Assembly (NCBI GenBank): GCA_900188465.1
Contig: FZPE01000001.1
Span: 1,178,001 to 1,242,000, forward strand
DNA: 64,000 bases
Reading direction: 5' to 3'
Source of the DNA: Micrococcales bacterium KH10
GTDB taxonomy: Bacteria; Actinomycetota; Actinomycetes; Actinomycetales; Cellulomonadaceae
The stretch's first letter is position 1; each line of letters opens with the position of its first letter. Below the pieces are notes generated by a model. It saw nothing but the letters and a program-made list of their open reading frames with translations. It was not told where the DNA came from and made no database searches. Of this stretch, positions 8,121 to 16,316 are shown piece after piece. The position numbers were made by a program, and so were the translations under genes.

Positions 8121-9008
8121 GTGACAGCGATGGCACAGGATTCGGTGGCCAACCACGCACCGCGGGACAGCAGCGACCCCGAACAACTCGTCGCCGAACT
8201 CACCGCACACGAGCATGACGCGGTGACCCGCAATGACGAGGCCATGCGCCGACTGCGAATGCTATGGGATCCGCCGCCACCCGCCGTTCGCGGACGCAAG
8301 GCGCGGCTTTCTCTTGAGGATGTCATCACGGCGGCCACCCAGATTGCACAGCAGCACGGCCTGGAATATCTCTCGATGCGACGCCTCGCCACTGAGTTGG
8401 GCGTCAGCCCCATGTCGGTCTACACCTACGTGCCCGGACGCACCGAACTGATCGACCTGATGATCGATCGCGCCTATAGCGAGCTGACATTGCCAGCAAC
8501 CTCTGGTGATTGGCGTGCCGGACTGGGCCACTATGCACGCGAGCATTTTGAGCTGTACCTGCGCCATCCCTGGATCCTTGAGACAAACCTGTGGCGCGCG
8601 CCTCTGGCACCCCATGTGCTCGATGCGCAAGAGGCCGGGTTGCGTGCGCTCGTCGATACTGCACTGACAGCGCCTGACATCGTGCAGATCCTGCAACTGG
8701 TCGATCTTTCGGTACAGGGATTGGCGCGGGCCGCGATCGCTGAGACCCGCGATCAAGAACAGTCCGGTATGGGCGAGGACCAATACTGGGAATCGCTGAG
8801 CAGTTTCTGGGAGGACTACTTCTCCGTCGAGCGCTACCCCACCATGACTCGGATCTACCTTGACGGCGGTTTTGAGGAAGGCGCGTCAGATTCTGGGCGT
8901 GCCATCGAACGACTACTCGACACCATCGAACTGACCATTGATCATGCTGTTGGCACCGGCACCGGCACCGACCACGACGATTGCAACGACGCGCCTACCA
9001 ACAGATAG
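8121..9008 (+). CDS. TetR/AcrR-family repressor of the ABC exporter
   Basis: Start GTG 8121 follows AAGGG at proper spacing. The protein of 295 residues has an unusual N-terminal extension of about 55 residues before the DNA-binding helix-turn-helix (LSLEDVITAATQIAQQHGLE, then SMRRLATELGVSPMSVYTYV). The C-terminal ligand domain resembles the TetR_C families seen with tetracycline- and drug-efflux regulators. It is divergent from the DrrAB-like genes, so it most likely represses them and itself through the TATAC-N3-GTAC sites. Its C-terminal tail carries a short Gly-Thr repeat. Confidence 0.88.
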   Translation: MTAMAQDSVANHAPRDSSDPEQLVAELTAHEHDAVTRNDEAMRRLRMLWDPPPPAVRGRKARLSLEDVITAATQIAQQHGLEYLSMRRLATELGVSPMSVYTYVPGRTELIDLMIDRAYSELTLPATSGDWRAGLGHYAREHFELYLRHPWILETNLWRAPLAPHVLDAQEAGLRALVDTALTAPDIVQILQLVDLSVQGLARAAIAETRDQEQSGMGEDQYWESLSSFWEDYFSVERYPTMTRIYLDGGFEEGASDSGRAIERLLDTIELTIDHAVGTGTGTDHDDCNDAPTNR

Positions 9009-9282
9009 CGCTACCCGGCCCGTGTCACTCGACTTCCTGCCACTCGTCGATCACTAGAACATACCGCTGCGGATTTTGCGGACTGTGCCGGTCAATATTT
9101 CGGTCGAGGCGGAAGACGCGGCGTTAGTGCCGTCCCCTGGGACACCGGCAGCCAAGATATCCGCCGCGGCCAATATGCCCGCGGGCGCACGTCCTGCTTT
9201 CTTGCGTCTATTGCGTGTCCGAGAATCGCGATAATCCGAAGCACCAATCCCAGCAGCAAGATAGCGCCTGGTGAGGGCAGTT

Positions 9283-10170
9283 CTAGCGGCCTTTGGCTCG
9301 TTGTTCCAGATCGCCCGGTCGGACCAAGAAATCGTCAGAATCGAGCACCGTGCCATCGAACCGTTCCCGCAGAAGTATCACGGCTTTGGCGATCATGGGA
9401 GCGACGCGGCGCCGCGCGATTCCTGTCAGCGATGACGAGTCAGAAGGGTCGATTTCCATGGCTTCAGGCGGAATCCAGGAGACTTCGTAAATATGCGGGC
9501 CGAAGTCACGCCAGTTGACCGTAGCGAGCACTGAAGGAAGGTCTCGTCCGGCTCGATCACGCGTCACGGTGATAATGCCGTCATATTCCGATGTCGTGTA
9601 AAGCGCCTCACTGCCGTCGTCACGCAGATAGTTCTGGGCGCGTGGCAACACCGACCGTACGACTTCTAAGACGATGCCCATGGGTTGGGGATCGGGAGAA
9701 AACAATCGCAGGGCGACGAGCGCTTCCGGATCAGGGCGCTCCAGCTCGCCCGAAGCGTACCAAACAGCGCCACCGCAATGACGTGCTGCCGCCACCGCCC
9801 ATGCCATCAGTGCCTCGTGACGCAGTGATGAGCCAGCCGGCAGCATGAACAGTTGGTGATCGACCGCACCCAGCCCCATGGCCTGCGCCTGCTGTGCTGA
9901 CAACTCGGTGGGTCCGGTCAAGATCAGATCATCACTGAGCGCGAGTTGCGCATCGACTGGTTCGGTGACCGAAGCAGCGCCACGGAACCGGGCGCCACCG
10001 GATGATTGCGCTACTTGGCGGCTGGCCGCTGCCTGCTCGGGAGTGACCAACCATGCAGCATCTTCATAGCGCGCAGCGACGAGGTCCATGATGTCACTGT
10101 GCGCGGGAATGACCAGGTAGTCGCGCTGTGCTTCCAGCACCGCCGGTGCTGAACCTCGTTTGATCTTCAT
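9283..10170 (-). CDS. Conserved hypothetical protein, about 295 aa
   Basis: The open frame extends further upstream, but ATG 10170 (MKIKRGSAPAVLEA) is chosen because the upstream 94 residues have shadow-like composition. The product is soluble with no signal peptide. It seems to have two mixed alpha/beta halves and looks like an actinobacterial protein of unknown function. A pair of WxxDFGPHIYEVSWIP-type aromatic patches may form a core. It is followed by about 275 bp with no convincing gene before the TetR gene. No function is proposed. Confidence 0.7.
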   Translation of the reverse strand: MKIKRGSAPAVLEAQRDYLVIPAHSDIMDLVAARYEDAAWLVTPEQAAASRQVAQSSGGARFRGAASVTEPVDAQLALSDDLILTGPTELSAQQAQAMGLGAVDHQLFMLPAGSSLRHEALMAWAVAAARHCGGAVWYASGELERPDPEALVALRLFSPDPQPMGIVLEVVRSVLPRAQNYLRDDGSEALYTTSEYDGIITVTRDRAGRDLPSVLATVNWRDFGPHIYEVSWIPPEAMEIDPSDSSSLTGIARRRVAPMIAKAVILLRERFDGTVLDSDDFLVRPGDLEQRAKGR

Positions 10171-10270
10171 GGCGCAACGGTAGCGATGCTGTGCTGCGGG
10201 AATGTTACGAGAACATGCCCCTAAATGTTTCCAATGGGCAACGTGAGCAACAGCACACTGACCGTCCCTG

Positions 10271-11830
10271 CTAGCAGGACACCTCAGCTGTCGGCACGAT
10301 TCCCTCCAATAAGAAATCGTCGACGGTCTCGGTGATGCATTGGTTGGAGGCGCCGTAAGCCCCGTGCCCATCACCGTCATAGGTGACGAGGAATCCAGAT
10401 TCGAGGACTTGCGCCAGACCCTGGGCCCACTCGTATGGCGTTGCCGGGTCACCCGTTGTTCCGATCACCATGATCGCCTGCGCACCCGGCGCGGTCAGGT
10501 CGAAATCCTGCGACGGTACCGATGCGGGCCACTGCGCGCACTGTACGGCTTCGATCGGCCAGGTCGCACCCAGCGTAGGGGCGACCTCAAGGATCTGAGC
10601 TTGCAGTTCCGCAAGATTTTCTGAGTCTGCGCTAATGCGTGGTTCAAGGCAACTGATAGCGATGAAGGCTTGTCCGGAATTGTCCTCGAATGTGCCATCA
10701 CTGTTGCGCCCGTGATAGGCATCCGCGTTCGCCAGCAGTTGGGTTCCGTCTTGGTTATTGATGGCACGGTCCAGTGCCGCTGTCAGCACAGGCCACTGCC
10801 ACGAGGCATAGAGCGGATAGACCACGCCGACCATGCCCAAAGGCTGAGTGAGCACTCGATCTGGGTCTTCAGTGCGCAGAGGGTTGTTGCCCAACGAACC
10901 GAGCAGCACGTGTATCGCACCGAGCGCTTCTTCGACCGTGCCGCTCAGGGGGCAGTCTGACCGACTCAGACAGTAGGAGACGTAACGACGGAGCGCTCGT
11001 TCAAATCCTTGTGCTTGACCGAGCACCACCTCATTGGGGCTCAGCGCCGGATCCATCGCCCCATCAAGGACAAACCGACCGACATTGGTTGGGAAGAGCC
11101 CCGCATAGGTGCTGCCGAGTGAAGTGCCGTAGGAGTAGCCCAGGTAGTTCAGACGCCGCTCCCCCAATACGGCACGGATGAGGTCCATATCGCGTGCAAC
11201 AGATTGGGTATCGACATAGGCCAAGATGTCTGAGGCGTTGGTTTGGCAGGCCAGCGCGAATGCCTGCGCGGCACCTTGTTGGTCGTCGATCGAACTAGTT
11301 GCACTTGGGCCATTGGTGATGAAGTTGTCCCATTCCGCATCCGGGTAGCAGCGGATAGGCGACGTGCGTCCGGTACCGCGCGGGTCGAATCCGACTAGGT
11401 CGTAGGATTCGCGCACCTGTTCGCTGATGAGAATTTCGGCATAGCTGACAAAGTCGGTACCGGACACCCCCGGCCCACCTGGGTTGATCAGTAGTGATCC
11501 CTGTTTGACAGAGGTCGCTGGAAGTCGTTGCAGCCCGATGCCGATGGAGTCGCCTTTGGGGTCAGACCAGTCCAGCGGAGCACGCACTGTCGCGCATTCA
11601 TAGGTGGTGTCGCAGGTGGACCAGACGATGTCTTGGCGGTAGAACTTGCGGAAACCCTGCGGAATGCGCGAGCGCCTCGTCTCACCTTCGTCTGCTTGGG
11701 CATTATTCTCACCGACGGTGACGTTAGGAATGCCGATCTGGGTTTTCTCGTAGCTTTCAGCCTCGGTACACCCGGCGAGCAATAGTGCACACACCACAGT
11801 TGCGCACCACACTCGAACGCTCACAGTCAC
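10271..11830 (-). CDS. Secreted alpha/beta-hydrolase lipoprotein, tripeptidyl aminopeptidase family
   Basis: This 519-residue precursor has an N-terminal lipoprotein signal with lipobox LLAGC, so it should be anchored outside the membrane. The alpha/beta-hydrolase fold is shown by the oxyanion/HG-like NPGGPGVSG, the nucleophile elbow GYSYGTSLG (Ser), the acid in GTTGDPATPYEWA and the His in GDGHGAYG. The C-terminal TAP-like domain with a Cys pair near the end is typical of the Streptomyces SlpD/Tap exopeptidases. It probably trims peptides outside the cell. In many actinobacteria a gene of this family follows holB, as here, with 18 bp between them. Confidence 0.9.
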   Translation of the reverse strand: MTVSVRVWCATVVCALLLAGCTEAESYEKTQIGIPNVTVGENNAQADEGETRRSRIPQGFRKFYRQDIVWSTCDTTYECATVRAPLDWSDPKGDSIGIGLQRLPATSVKQGSLLINPGGPGVSGTDFVSYAEILISEQVRESYDLVGFDPRGTGRTSPIRCYPDAEWDNFITNGPSATSSIDDQQGAAQAFALACQTNASDILAYVDTQSVARDMDLIRAVLGERRLNYLGYSYGTSLGSTYAGLFPTNVGRFVLDGAMDPALSPNEVVLGQAQGFERALRRYVSYCLSRSDCPLSGTVEEALGAIHVLLGSLGNNPLRTEDPDRVLTQPLGMVGVVYPLYASWQWPVLTAALDRAINNQDGTQLLANADAYHGRNSDGTFEDNSGQAFIAISCLEPRISADSENLAELQAQILEVAPTLGATWPIEAVQCAQWPASVPSQDFDLTAPGAQAIMVIGTTGDPATPYEWAQGLAQVLESGFLVTYDGDGHGAYGASNQCITETVDDFLLEGIVPTAEVSC

Positions 11831-11848
11831 CTTCTCAGCCTAAAGTTC

Positions 11849-13039
11849 TCAAGCGCCAACAACGTTGTCGACACCACCGGGCTCGGCGATTCCCACCAGC
11901 AAGGCTTCCAAAGCCAACTGTGGCGTGACATTAGCCGCGACCCGTTGCCGGGCCTGCGCGATGCGTTCCAGTATTCCCAACGTGACCGTTGCGGTGGTCT
12001 GCTGTGCGCACAATGCAATCTCATCTTCGAGGCCCTGGTTGACCAGGGCAACTTCAGCCCCGATTTGCCGAGTCATCACGTCACGGTACAGCCCGGCTAA
12101 GTCGGTGAGCAGTTGATCGATGACGTCGAGCTGCCGCCGCCTGCGGCGCCGCTTCTGGTCCTCTTCAAGCTGTTTGATCTGACTGCGAATAGCGGGCGGG
12201 AAGGTGGTGAGATCCTGCGCCCCGAGGCTGGTGAGTAGTTCAGCGCGTTCCTTGGCTTCGAAATCTGCCGCGAGATTGTCGGTTTCGGTTTTCGCAGTTT
12301 CGACGAGTTCTCCCGCGACTCTCATCGCATCGACCACTGAGTTGATGCCCAGCACCGCACCGAGCATTTCCGTGCGCCTGATGGCTGCGGTGGCGTCAGT
12401 GGCGAGCCAGCGGGCTCGTCCCACGTGCGATTGTGCGGCATAGGCCGCTTCGATGGCACGGGTCGGGTCTGCCTGGTCGCGTCGAATCAACAGCTTCGCA
12501 ACGGCTTGCGGGTCAGGCACCTGCAAAGACACTGCCCGACAGCGGGACCGAATCGTGATCAGCACATCCATGACCGATGGGGCGCAAAGAATCCACACGG
12601 TGTGAGCGGGCGGTTCTTCAATGGCCTTGAGTAGCACATTCGTGGTGCGTTCAAGCATTCGGTCGGCGTCTTCGACGATGATGATGCGCCACCGCCCTGA
12701 GACGGTGGTTCGTCCTGCCACTTGGACGAGTTCGCGCACATCGTCGATGTAAATGGTGACTTTGTCGGTGCGCAGTGTTGTCACATCGGGGTGGGTGCCT
12801 GCAAGCACGGAACGGCATTCGTGGCAGTGGCCACAACCGCCTTCTTCACATTGCAGTGCCGCAGCGAAGGCCTGGGCCGCATTGGAACGACCGGATCCGG
12901 GTGGTCCGGTGATCAGCCAGGCGTGAGTCATCGCGGCAGGGTCTATGACCGCACGTTGCAGGGTTTCGACGGCCCGGTCCTGTCCAACCAGGTCGCTCCA
13001 CACGTCGAAGGTTTCGCCCGGTTCGAGAGCACTCGTCAT
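11849..13039 (-). CDS. holB: DNA polymerase III delta' subunit
   Basis: A 396-residue clamp-loader AAA+ ATPase. It shows P-loop GPPGSGRSNAAQAF (Arg in place of the usual Lys, as in other delta' proteins that do not need hydrolysis), a four-cysteine zinc module CEEGGCGHCHEC, the Walker B-like VEDADRML and the sensor region LLKAIEEPP. The C-terminal collar domain is longer than in E. coli and contains an Arg-rich helix. It overlaps tmk by ATGA, the standard actinobacterial tmk-holB pair. It loads the sliding clamp during replication. Confidence 0.93.
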   Translation of the reverse strand: MTSALEPGETFDVWSDLVGQDRAVETLQRAVIDPAAMTHAWLITGPPGSGRSNAAQAFAAALQCEEGGCGHCHECRSVLAGTHPDVTTLRTDKVTIYIDDVRELVQVAGRTTVSGRWRIIIVEDADRMLERTTNVLLKAIEEPPAHTVWILCAPSVMDVLITIRSRCRAVSLQVPDPQAVAKLLIRRDQADPTRAIEAAYAAQSHVGRARWLATDATAAIRRTEMLGAVLGINSVVDAMRVAGELVETAKTETDNLAADFEAKERAELLTSLGAQDLTTFPPAIRSQIKQLEEDQKRRRRRRQLDVIDQLLTDLAGLYRDVMTRQIGAEVALVNQGLEDEIALCAQQTTATVTLGILERIAQARQRVAANVTPQLALEALLVGIAEPGGVDNVVGA

Positions 13040-13683
13040 CGTTCTACTCCCGCCAGCAGTTCGGTGACGTGCTCGACGACGATTTCGCTGATCACATCAA
13101 TGGGCTGGTCCGCGTCGATAACGACCCACCGGTTCGGATCGTTGGTGGCGCGCTGGAGGAAGAAGTCACGAGTGCGGTGATGGAACTCGTCCCCCGCGCT
13201 TTCCAACCGATCGTGGGTTCCGCGGCGCCTTGCGGCCCCGATCTGCGGGTCGAGGTCGAGCAAGAAAGTGCGTGTTGGCAGCAACTGATCAGTGGCCCAC
13301 AACGAAAGCTGCTCGACTTCATCGGGACCGAGCACTCGTCCGCCGCCCTGATAGGCGACAGACGAGTCCAGGTAACGGTCGGTGATGACGATGGCGCCGC
13401 GTTCAAGTGCGGGACGGATGACTTCTGCGACGTGCTGCGCCCGGTCAGCCGCGTAAATCAGCGCCTCGGCTTTCGCCGTCATTTCCTGACCGTGCAGCAG
13501 TATTTCGCGCAACTGCGCACCCAAGACCGTTCCGCCTGGTTCGCGGGTTACCACTACTTCATATGACGAGTTCTTCCGAAGCCAATCGGCTAACTGGCGA
13601 ATATGCGTGGTCTTGCCGACGGAGTCGCCGCCCTCGAAGGATATGAAGATGCCTTGAGCGCTATCCGTGGTCTGCATTGTCAC
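13036..13683 (-). CDS. tmk: Thymidylate kinase
   Basis: A 215-residue dTMP kinase making dTDP for DNA synthesis. P-loop FEGGDSVGKTTH, the DR(Y/H) motif in TREPGGT and ITDRYLDSSVAYQGGGR, and a short LID-like segment are present. Length matches the family. It forms an overlapping operon with holB, which supplies the polymerase clamp loader, so nucleotide supply and replication genes are co-transcribed. Start ATG 13683 is the first in frame; an ATG two codons downstream is possible. Confidence 0.93.
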   Translation of the reverse strand: MTMQTTDSAQGIFISFEGGDSVGKTTHIRQLADWLRKNSSYEVVVTREPGGTVLGAQLREILLHGQEMTAKAEALIYAADRAQHVAEVIRPALERGAIVITDRYLDSSVAYQGGGRVLGPDEVEQLSLWATDQLLPTRTFLLDLDPQIGAARRRGTHDRLESAGDEFHHRTRDFFLQRATNDPNRWVVIDADQPIDVISEIVVEHVTELLAGVER

Positions 13684-13710
13684 TCGAATAGCCTACCGAG
13701 TTCGATGGAG

Positions 13711-14775
13711 CTACTCGCCCGGGTAGACGACTCCGACTTGTTTACGGGCCTCGTCCAAAATGCTCAAGACTTCGACGGTGTCAGCCCACGGATTGCGGGC
13801 ACTTTGGATCACACCATCGTCCAGGCAGCGGGCTACCTCGGCGGCTTCGAAGGCGAGTCCGGCGTGTCCGGGCGGGAAACCGGTGCTGAACTCCTTGGTC
13901 AGGCCGTCTGGCAGGTGGAGGCGCACGCTCGGCGGGCAGTAGAAGTCACCTGGGACCTCAATCCAACCCTCGGTACCAGCGATGACGGCAGTGGTGGCGG
14001 TCTTCGCCCACAAAGTGGTGTGGAGGGATGCTTGTTGTTTGCCTTCGTAGGTCAATGTCAGCGCGACTTGGCCGTCGACGCCGGTGTGGGTGCGCTGGCC
14101 GGTCGCCACGATGTTTGGCGCTAGCCCGAGGATGTCATGCGCGTAGGCCGTGGGGTAAACACCGAGGTCGAGCAGGGCTCCGCCGGCGAGGGCCGGATTA
14201 AGGAGGCGACCAGCATCGTCGTGGTCAAGTTTTTGGCCGTGATCGGCGATGACGGTGACGACGTCGCCGATCTTCCCGGAATTGATAATCTCGTGCACGA
14301 TAGCGGTGGCGGGTAGGAACCGGGTCCACATCGCTTCCATGGCGAACAAGTTCTTACGTTGTGCCATATCGAAGATCTGCAGCGCTTCGGCGACGTTGCG
14401 GGTGAAGGCCTTTTCGACCAGCACGGGCTTTCCGGCACCCAGCGCCAATTGGGCATGTTCGAGGTGGTGCGAGTGCGGTGTCGCAACATAGATGACGTCG
14501 ATGTCGTCGCTGGCGACAAGCTCTTCGTAGGAGCCGAAGACGTGGGGCACGCGGAAGTCTTGAGCGAATGCTTGCGCCTTGGCGAGTGATCGGGATCCCA
14601 CCGCTGCGATGGTCGAGGTGGTGTGGTGTTGCACAGCACGAGCAAACATCATGGCGATGCCGCCAGCACCTAGGATTCCCCAACGAATACTCGGTGCTGT
14701 TGCCGGGTCGTGTGGCAACAGGCTCTTGTCAATGACCGGACGGGCTGGCAACGCGGAAAGATCGATGGAAGTCAT
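13711..14775 (-). CDS. Gfo/Idh/MocA-family NAD(P)-dependent oxidoreductase
   Basis: About 354 residues from ATG 14775 (MTSIDLSALPAR). An N-terminal Rossmann fold (RWGILGAGGIAMMFARAV) is followed by VIYVATPHSHHLEHAQLALGA and the family EKP-type motif as VLVEKAFTRN. A C-terminal substrate domain (LLDLGVYPTAYAHDILG) matches the dimeric dihydrodiol dehydrogenase/trans-1,2-dihydrobenzene-like branch. It probably oxidises a sugar or cyclitol hydroxyl; the substrate is not predictable. The gene is 28 bp upstream of tmk in the transcription direction and may be read into it. Confidence 0.88.
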   Translation of the reverse strand: MTSIDLSALPARPVIDKSLLPHDPATAPSIRWGILGAGGIAMMFARAVQHHTTSTIAAVGSRSLAKAQAFAQDFRVPHVFGSYEELVASDDIDVIYVATPHSHHLEHAQLALGAGKPVLVEKAFTRNVAEALQIFDMAQRKNLFAMEAMWTRFLPATAIVHEIINSGKIGDVVTVIADHGQKLDHDDAGRLLNPALAGGALLDLGVYPTAYAHDILGLAPNIVATGQRTHTGVDGQVALTLTYEGKQQASLHTTLWAKTATTAVIAGTEGWIEVPGDFYCPPSVRLHLPDGLTKEFSTGFPPGHAGLAFEAAEVARCLDDGVIQSARNPWADTVEVLSILDEARKQVGVVYPGE

Positions 14776-14830
14776 AGGACCATCATGTCGCGAATATCCG
14801 TCTATGACCAGTGGCAAAACAGGGCTGTGA

Positions 14831-14873
14831 ATAACTGTTGGGAGTCACGTCGCACGCGACTCCCAACAGTTAT
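14831..14873 (-). terminator. 16-bp perfect hairpin after DUF4190 gene
   Basis: ATAACTGTTGGGAGTC (14831-14846) and GACTCCCAACAGTTAT (14858-14873) pair perfectly around an 11-nt loop, 15 bp beyond the DUF4190 stop. It contains CTGTTGGGA, the same nine bases as the operator arm at 4989, most likely by chance. No U-run, but a clear stem between two genes. Confidence 0.7.
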
Positions 14874-14887
14874 CCCTCAGCGCTCAA

Positions 14888-15340
14888 CTAACCCGTATAG
14901 CTGAAGTAGGTGCCAGTTCCGATGATCCCGACGATCACAATGAAGTAGATGATGATGAGAACCATCGAGATGTATCCGATGATCAAGCCCGCCAAGGCCA
15001 TGCCACGGCCCTGTTCACCAGTCCGCTTGATCTGGTTCAGCGCGATATGACCCAAGATCACACCAACGAGCGAAACGCCGACGATGCTACAGATCAGCGA
15101 AGCGATGGCGAGTGCGTTAGTTCCGGCGGGCTGCTGAGCGTAACCCGTGTTCGGATAGGCGCCATTGGGATAGTTCTGCTGCGCATAGTTCTGTCCGGCA
15201 TAATTCTGGCCAGCATAGTTCTGACCAGCAGGAGCGGAACCGTACTGTTGATCATAGCCACCGGGCTGGTTACCGTACTGCGGGTATTGCGTACCGGGCG
15301 CCGGAGTCTGGTACGGATTCGAGTCGCCAGGGTTGGTCAT
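14888..15340 (-). CDS. DUF4190-type membrane protein with Tyr/Gln-rich N-terminus
   Basis: 150 residues from ATG 15340 with GAGGAG upstream. The first 70 residues are Pro/Gly/Tyr/Gln-rich with a tandem QNYAG repeat. After them, NALAIASLICSIVGVSLVGV starts a two-transmembrane DUF4190 hairpin containing ILGHIALNQIKRTGEQGRGM, the family's conserved loop. Such proteins are common in actinobacteria near envelope genes; their function is unknown. The repeat region looks surface- or cytosol-exposed and self-associating (inference). A strong hairpin follows the gene. Confidence 0.85.
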   Translation of the reverse strand: MTNPGDSNPYQTPAPGTQYPQYGNQPGGYDQQYGSAPAGQNYAGQNYAGQNYAQQNYPNGAYPNTGYAQQPAGTNALAIASLICSIVGVSLVGVILGHIALNQIKRTGEQGRGMALAGLIIGYISMVLIIIYFIVIVGIIGTGTYFSYTG

Positions 15341-15840
15341 CGTTTTACTCCTCAATCGTGCAACAGTGCCATTAGCGTACTTCGAATTGCGTCAATCGTG
15401 CGCGATTCCGTGGTTTCGATACAGTTTTTCTTCAGACTCATCGGCTGACTCAATCAGTTCAAACAGTTCCTCGACTTTTCAGTGGAGATTCCCGTTCGTT
15501 GTGATCCGATGGTTGCCTACCCTGCCTCGTCTGTGGCTATACGCAGTTCCAACCCTGAAGACGAGTTCAATCTGATCGTTCGGAACCGCAGCAGTTCGAG
15601 TCAATCACGCACCACGCCCTCGAAATCGGGCACCGCGGCGTGACGAGTCGGTCGCGTGCTGGGACTTACTTGGTCAGGTTGGTTTATTTTTCCAGGCGAG
15701 GTACCAAGGACGAGTTCGTTATCCTAGCCAGAATTTTTCGGCTAGGTACTTGAGCGGAATACGCAGAGGCTCCCCCTCACACCGAGAACACACCATATCG
15801 GCTATCAATGTGATAGCGGTGAGCCATCACTGCTAGTAGT
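15341..15840. other. 500-bp non-coding gap
   Basis: No convincing gene was found here on either strand. The only clear structure is the hairpin at 15723-15746. The region has lower GC than its flanks and precedes a disrupted gene, so it may be decayed sequence. Confidence 0.5.
15723..15746 (-). terminator. Hairpin downstream of broken DUF4279-like gene
   Basis: CCTAGCC and GGCTAGG form a 7-bp perfect stem around a 10-nt A/T-rich loop, about 95 bp past the stop of the disrupted gene. Weak terminator candidate. Confidence 0.4.
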
Positions 15841-16121
15841 TCACGATTCATCATCGAAGTATTGATCAATATCAACACAGGCACCGGCAGCGGCGAGCCA
15901 GGCGATGGTCTGCTCCGACAGGTGTATTCCAGTAGAAGCCGAATCGTCCGAAACTTCCTGCACGATACTGAGCACAACATCACAACCGCGGGCTCTTAAC
16001 ATTGCGAGACGTTGCGCGAAGGATGCCCCCAAACCGGAGTCTTATCCAGTTCGACAATGATCTCGTCAAGGCCCATATCGCGGCTCTGCACTACAAGTTC
16101 CGCTTTCAATGCAGTATTCAC
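15841..16121 (-). pseudogene. DUF4279-like gene broken at a G5 tract
   Basis: A GTG at 16121 with GGGAGAG at ideal spacing opens a frame reading VNTALKAELVVQSRDMGLDE up to TPVWGH, which stops soon after. At the five-G run 16026-16030 the next frame takes over and reads through RLAMLRARGCDVVLSIVQEV to LSEQTIAWLAAAGACVDIDQ and YFDDES. The end matches the typical DUF4279 C-terminus (aliphatic helix, then DIDxY). One added G would join both parts into a protein of about 93 residues. It may be a true frameshift, a slippery phase-variable tract or a sequencing error. Confidence 0.55.
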
Positions 16122-16316
16122 TTTGGAAACTCTCCCGTTGGAATCACGACAGAACCATCCTTTCGCGATGGATGACTACCGTGGTGATGCTGGACGATGT
16201 CCTGACGCGGGTTCGTGCGACCGACGAAACCAAAGACACCGTCCAGTATTTACGTTCGGCTATCGCTGAGTGGTTCGCCTGGCGCGGCCCCGTCAGAGAA
16301 GACGAGGCGCCAGCGA

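Noticed and set aside
9054-9356. 100-residue open frame between the TetR and hypothetical genes
   Set aside because: Overlaps the upstream gene by 74 bp, has no clear start site and low-complexity Ala content; too weak to list as a gene.
14831-14873. Shared CTGTTGGGA between this hairpin and the operator at 4989
   Set aside because: Only nine bases in common and different symmetry; the hairpin is better explained as a terminator.
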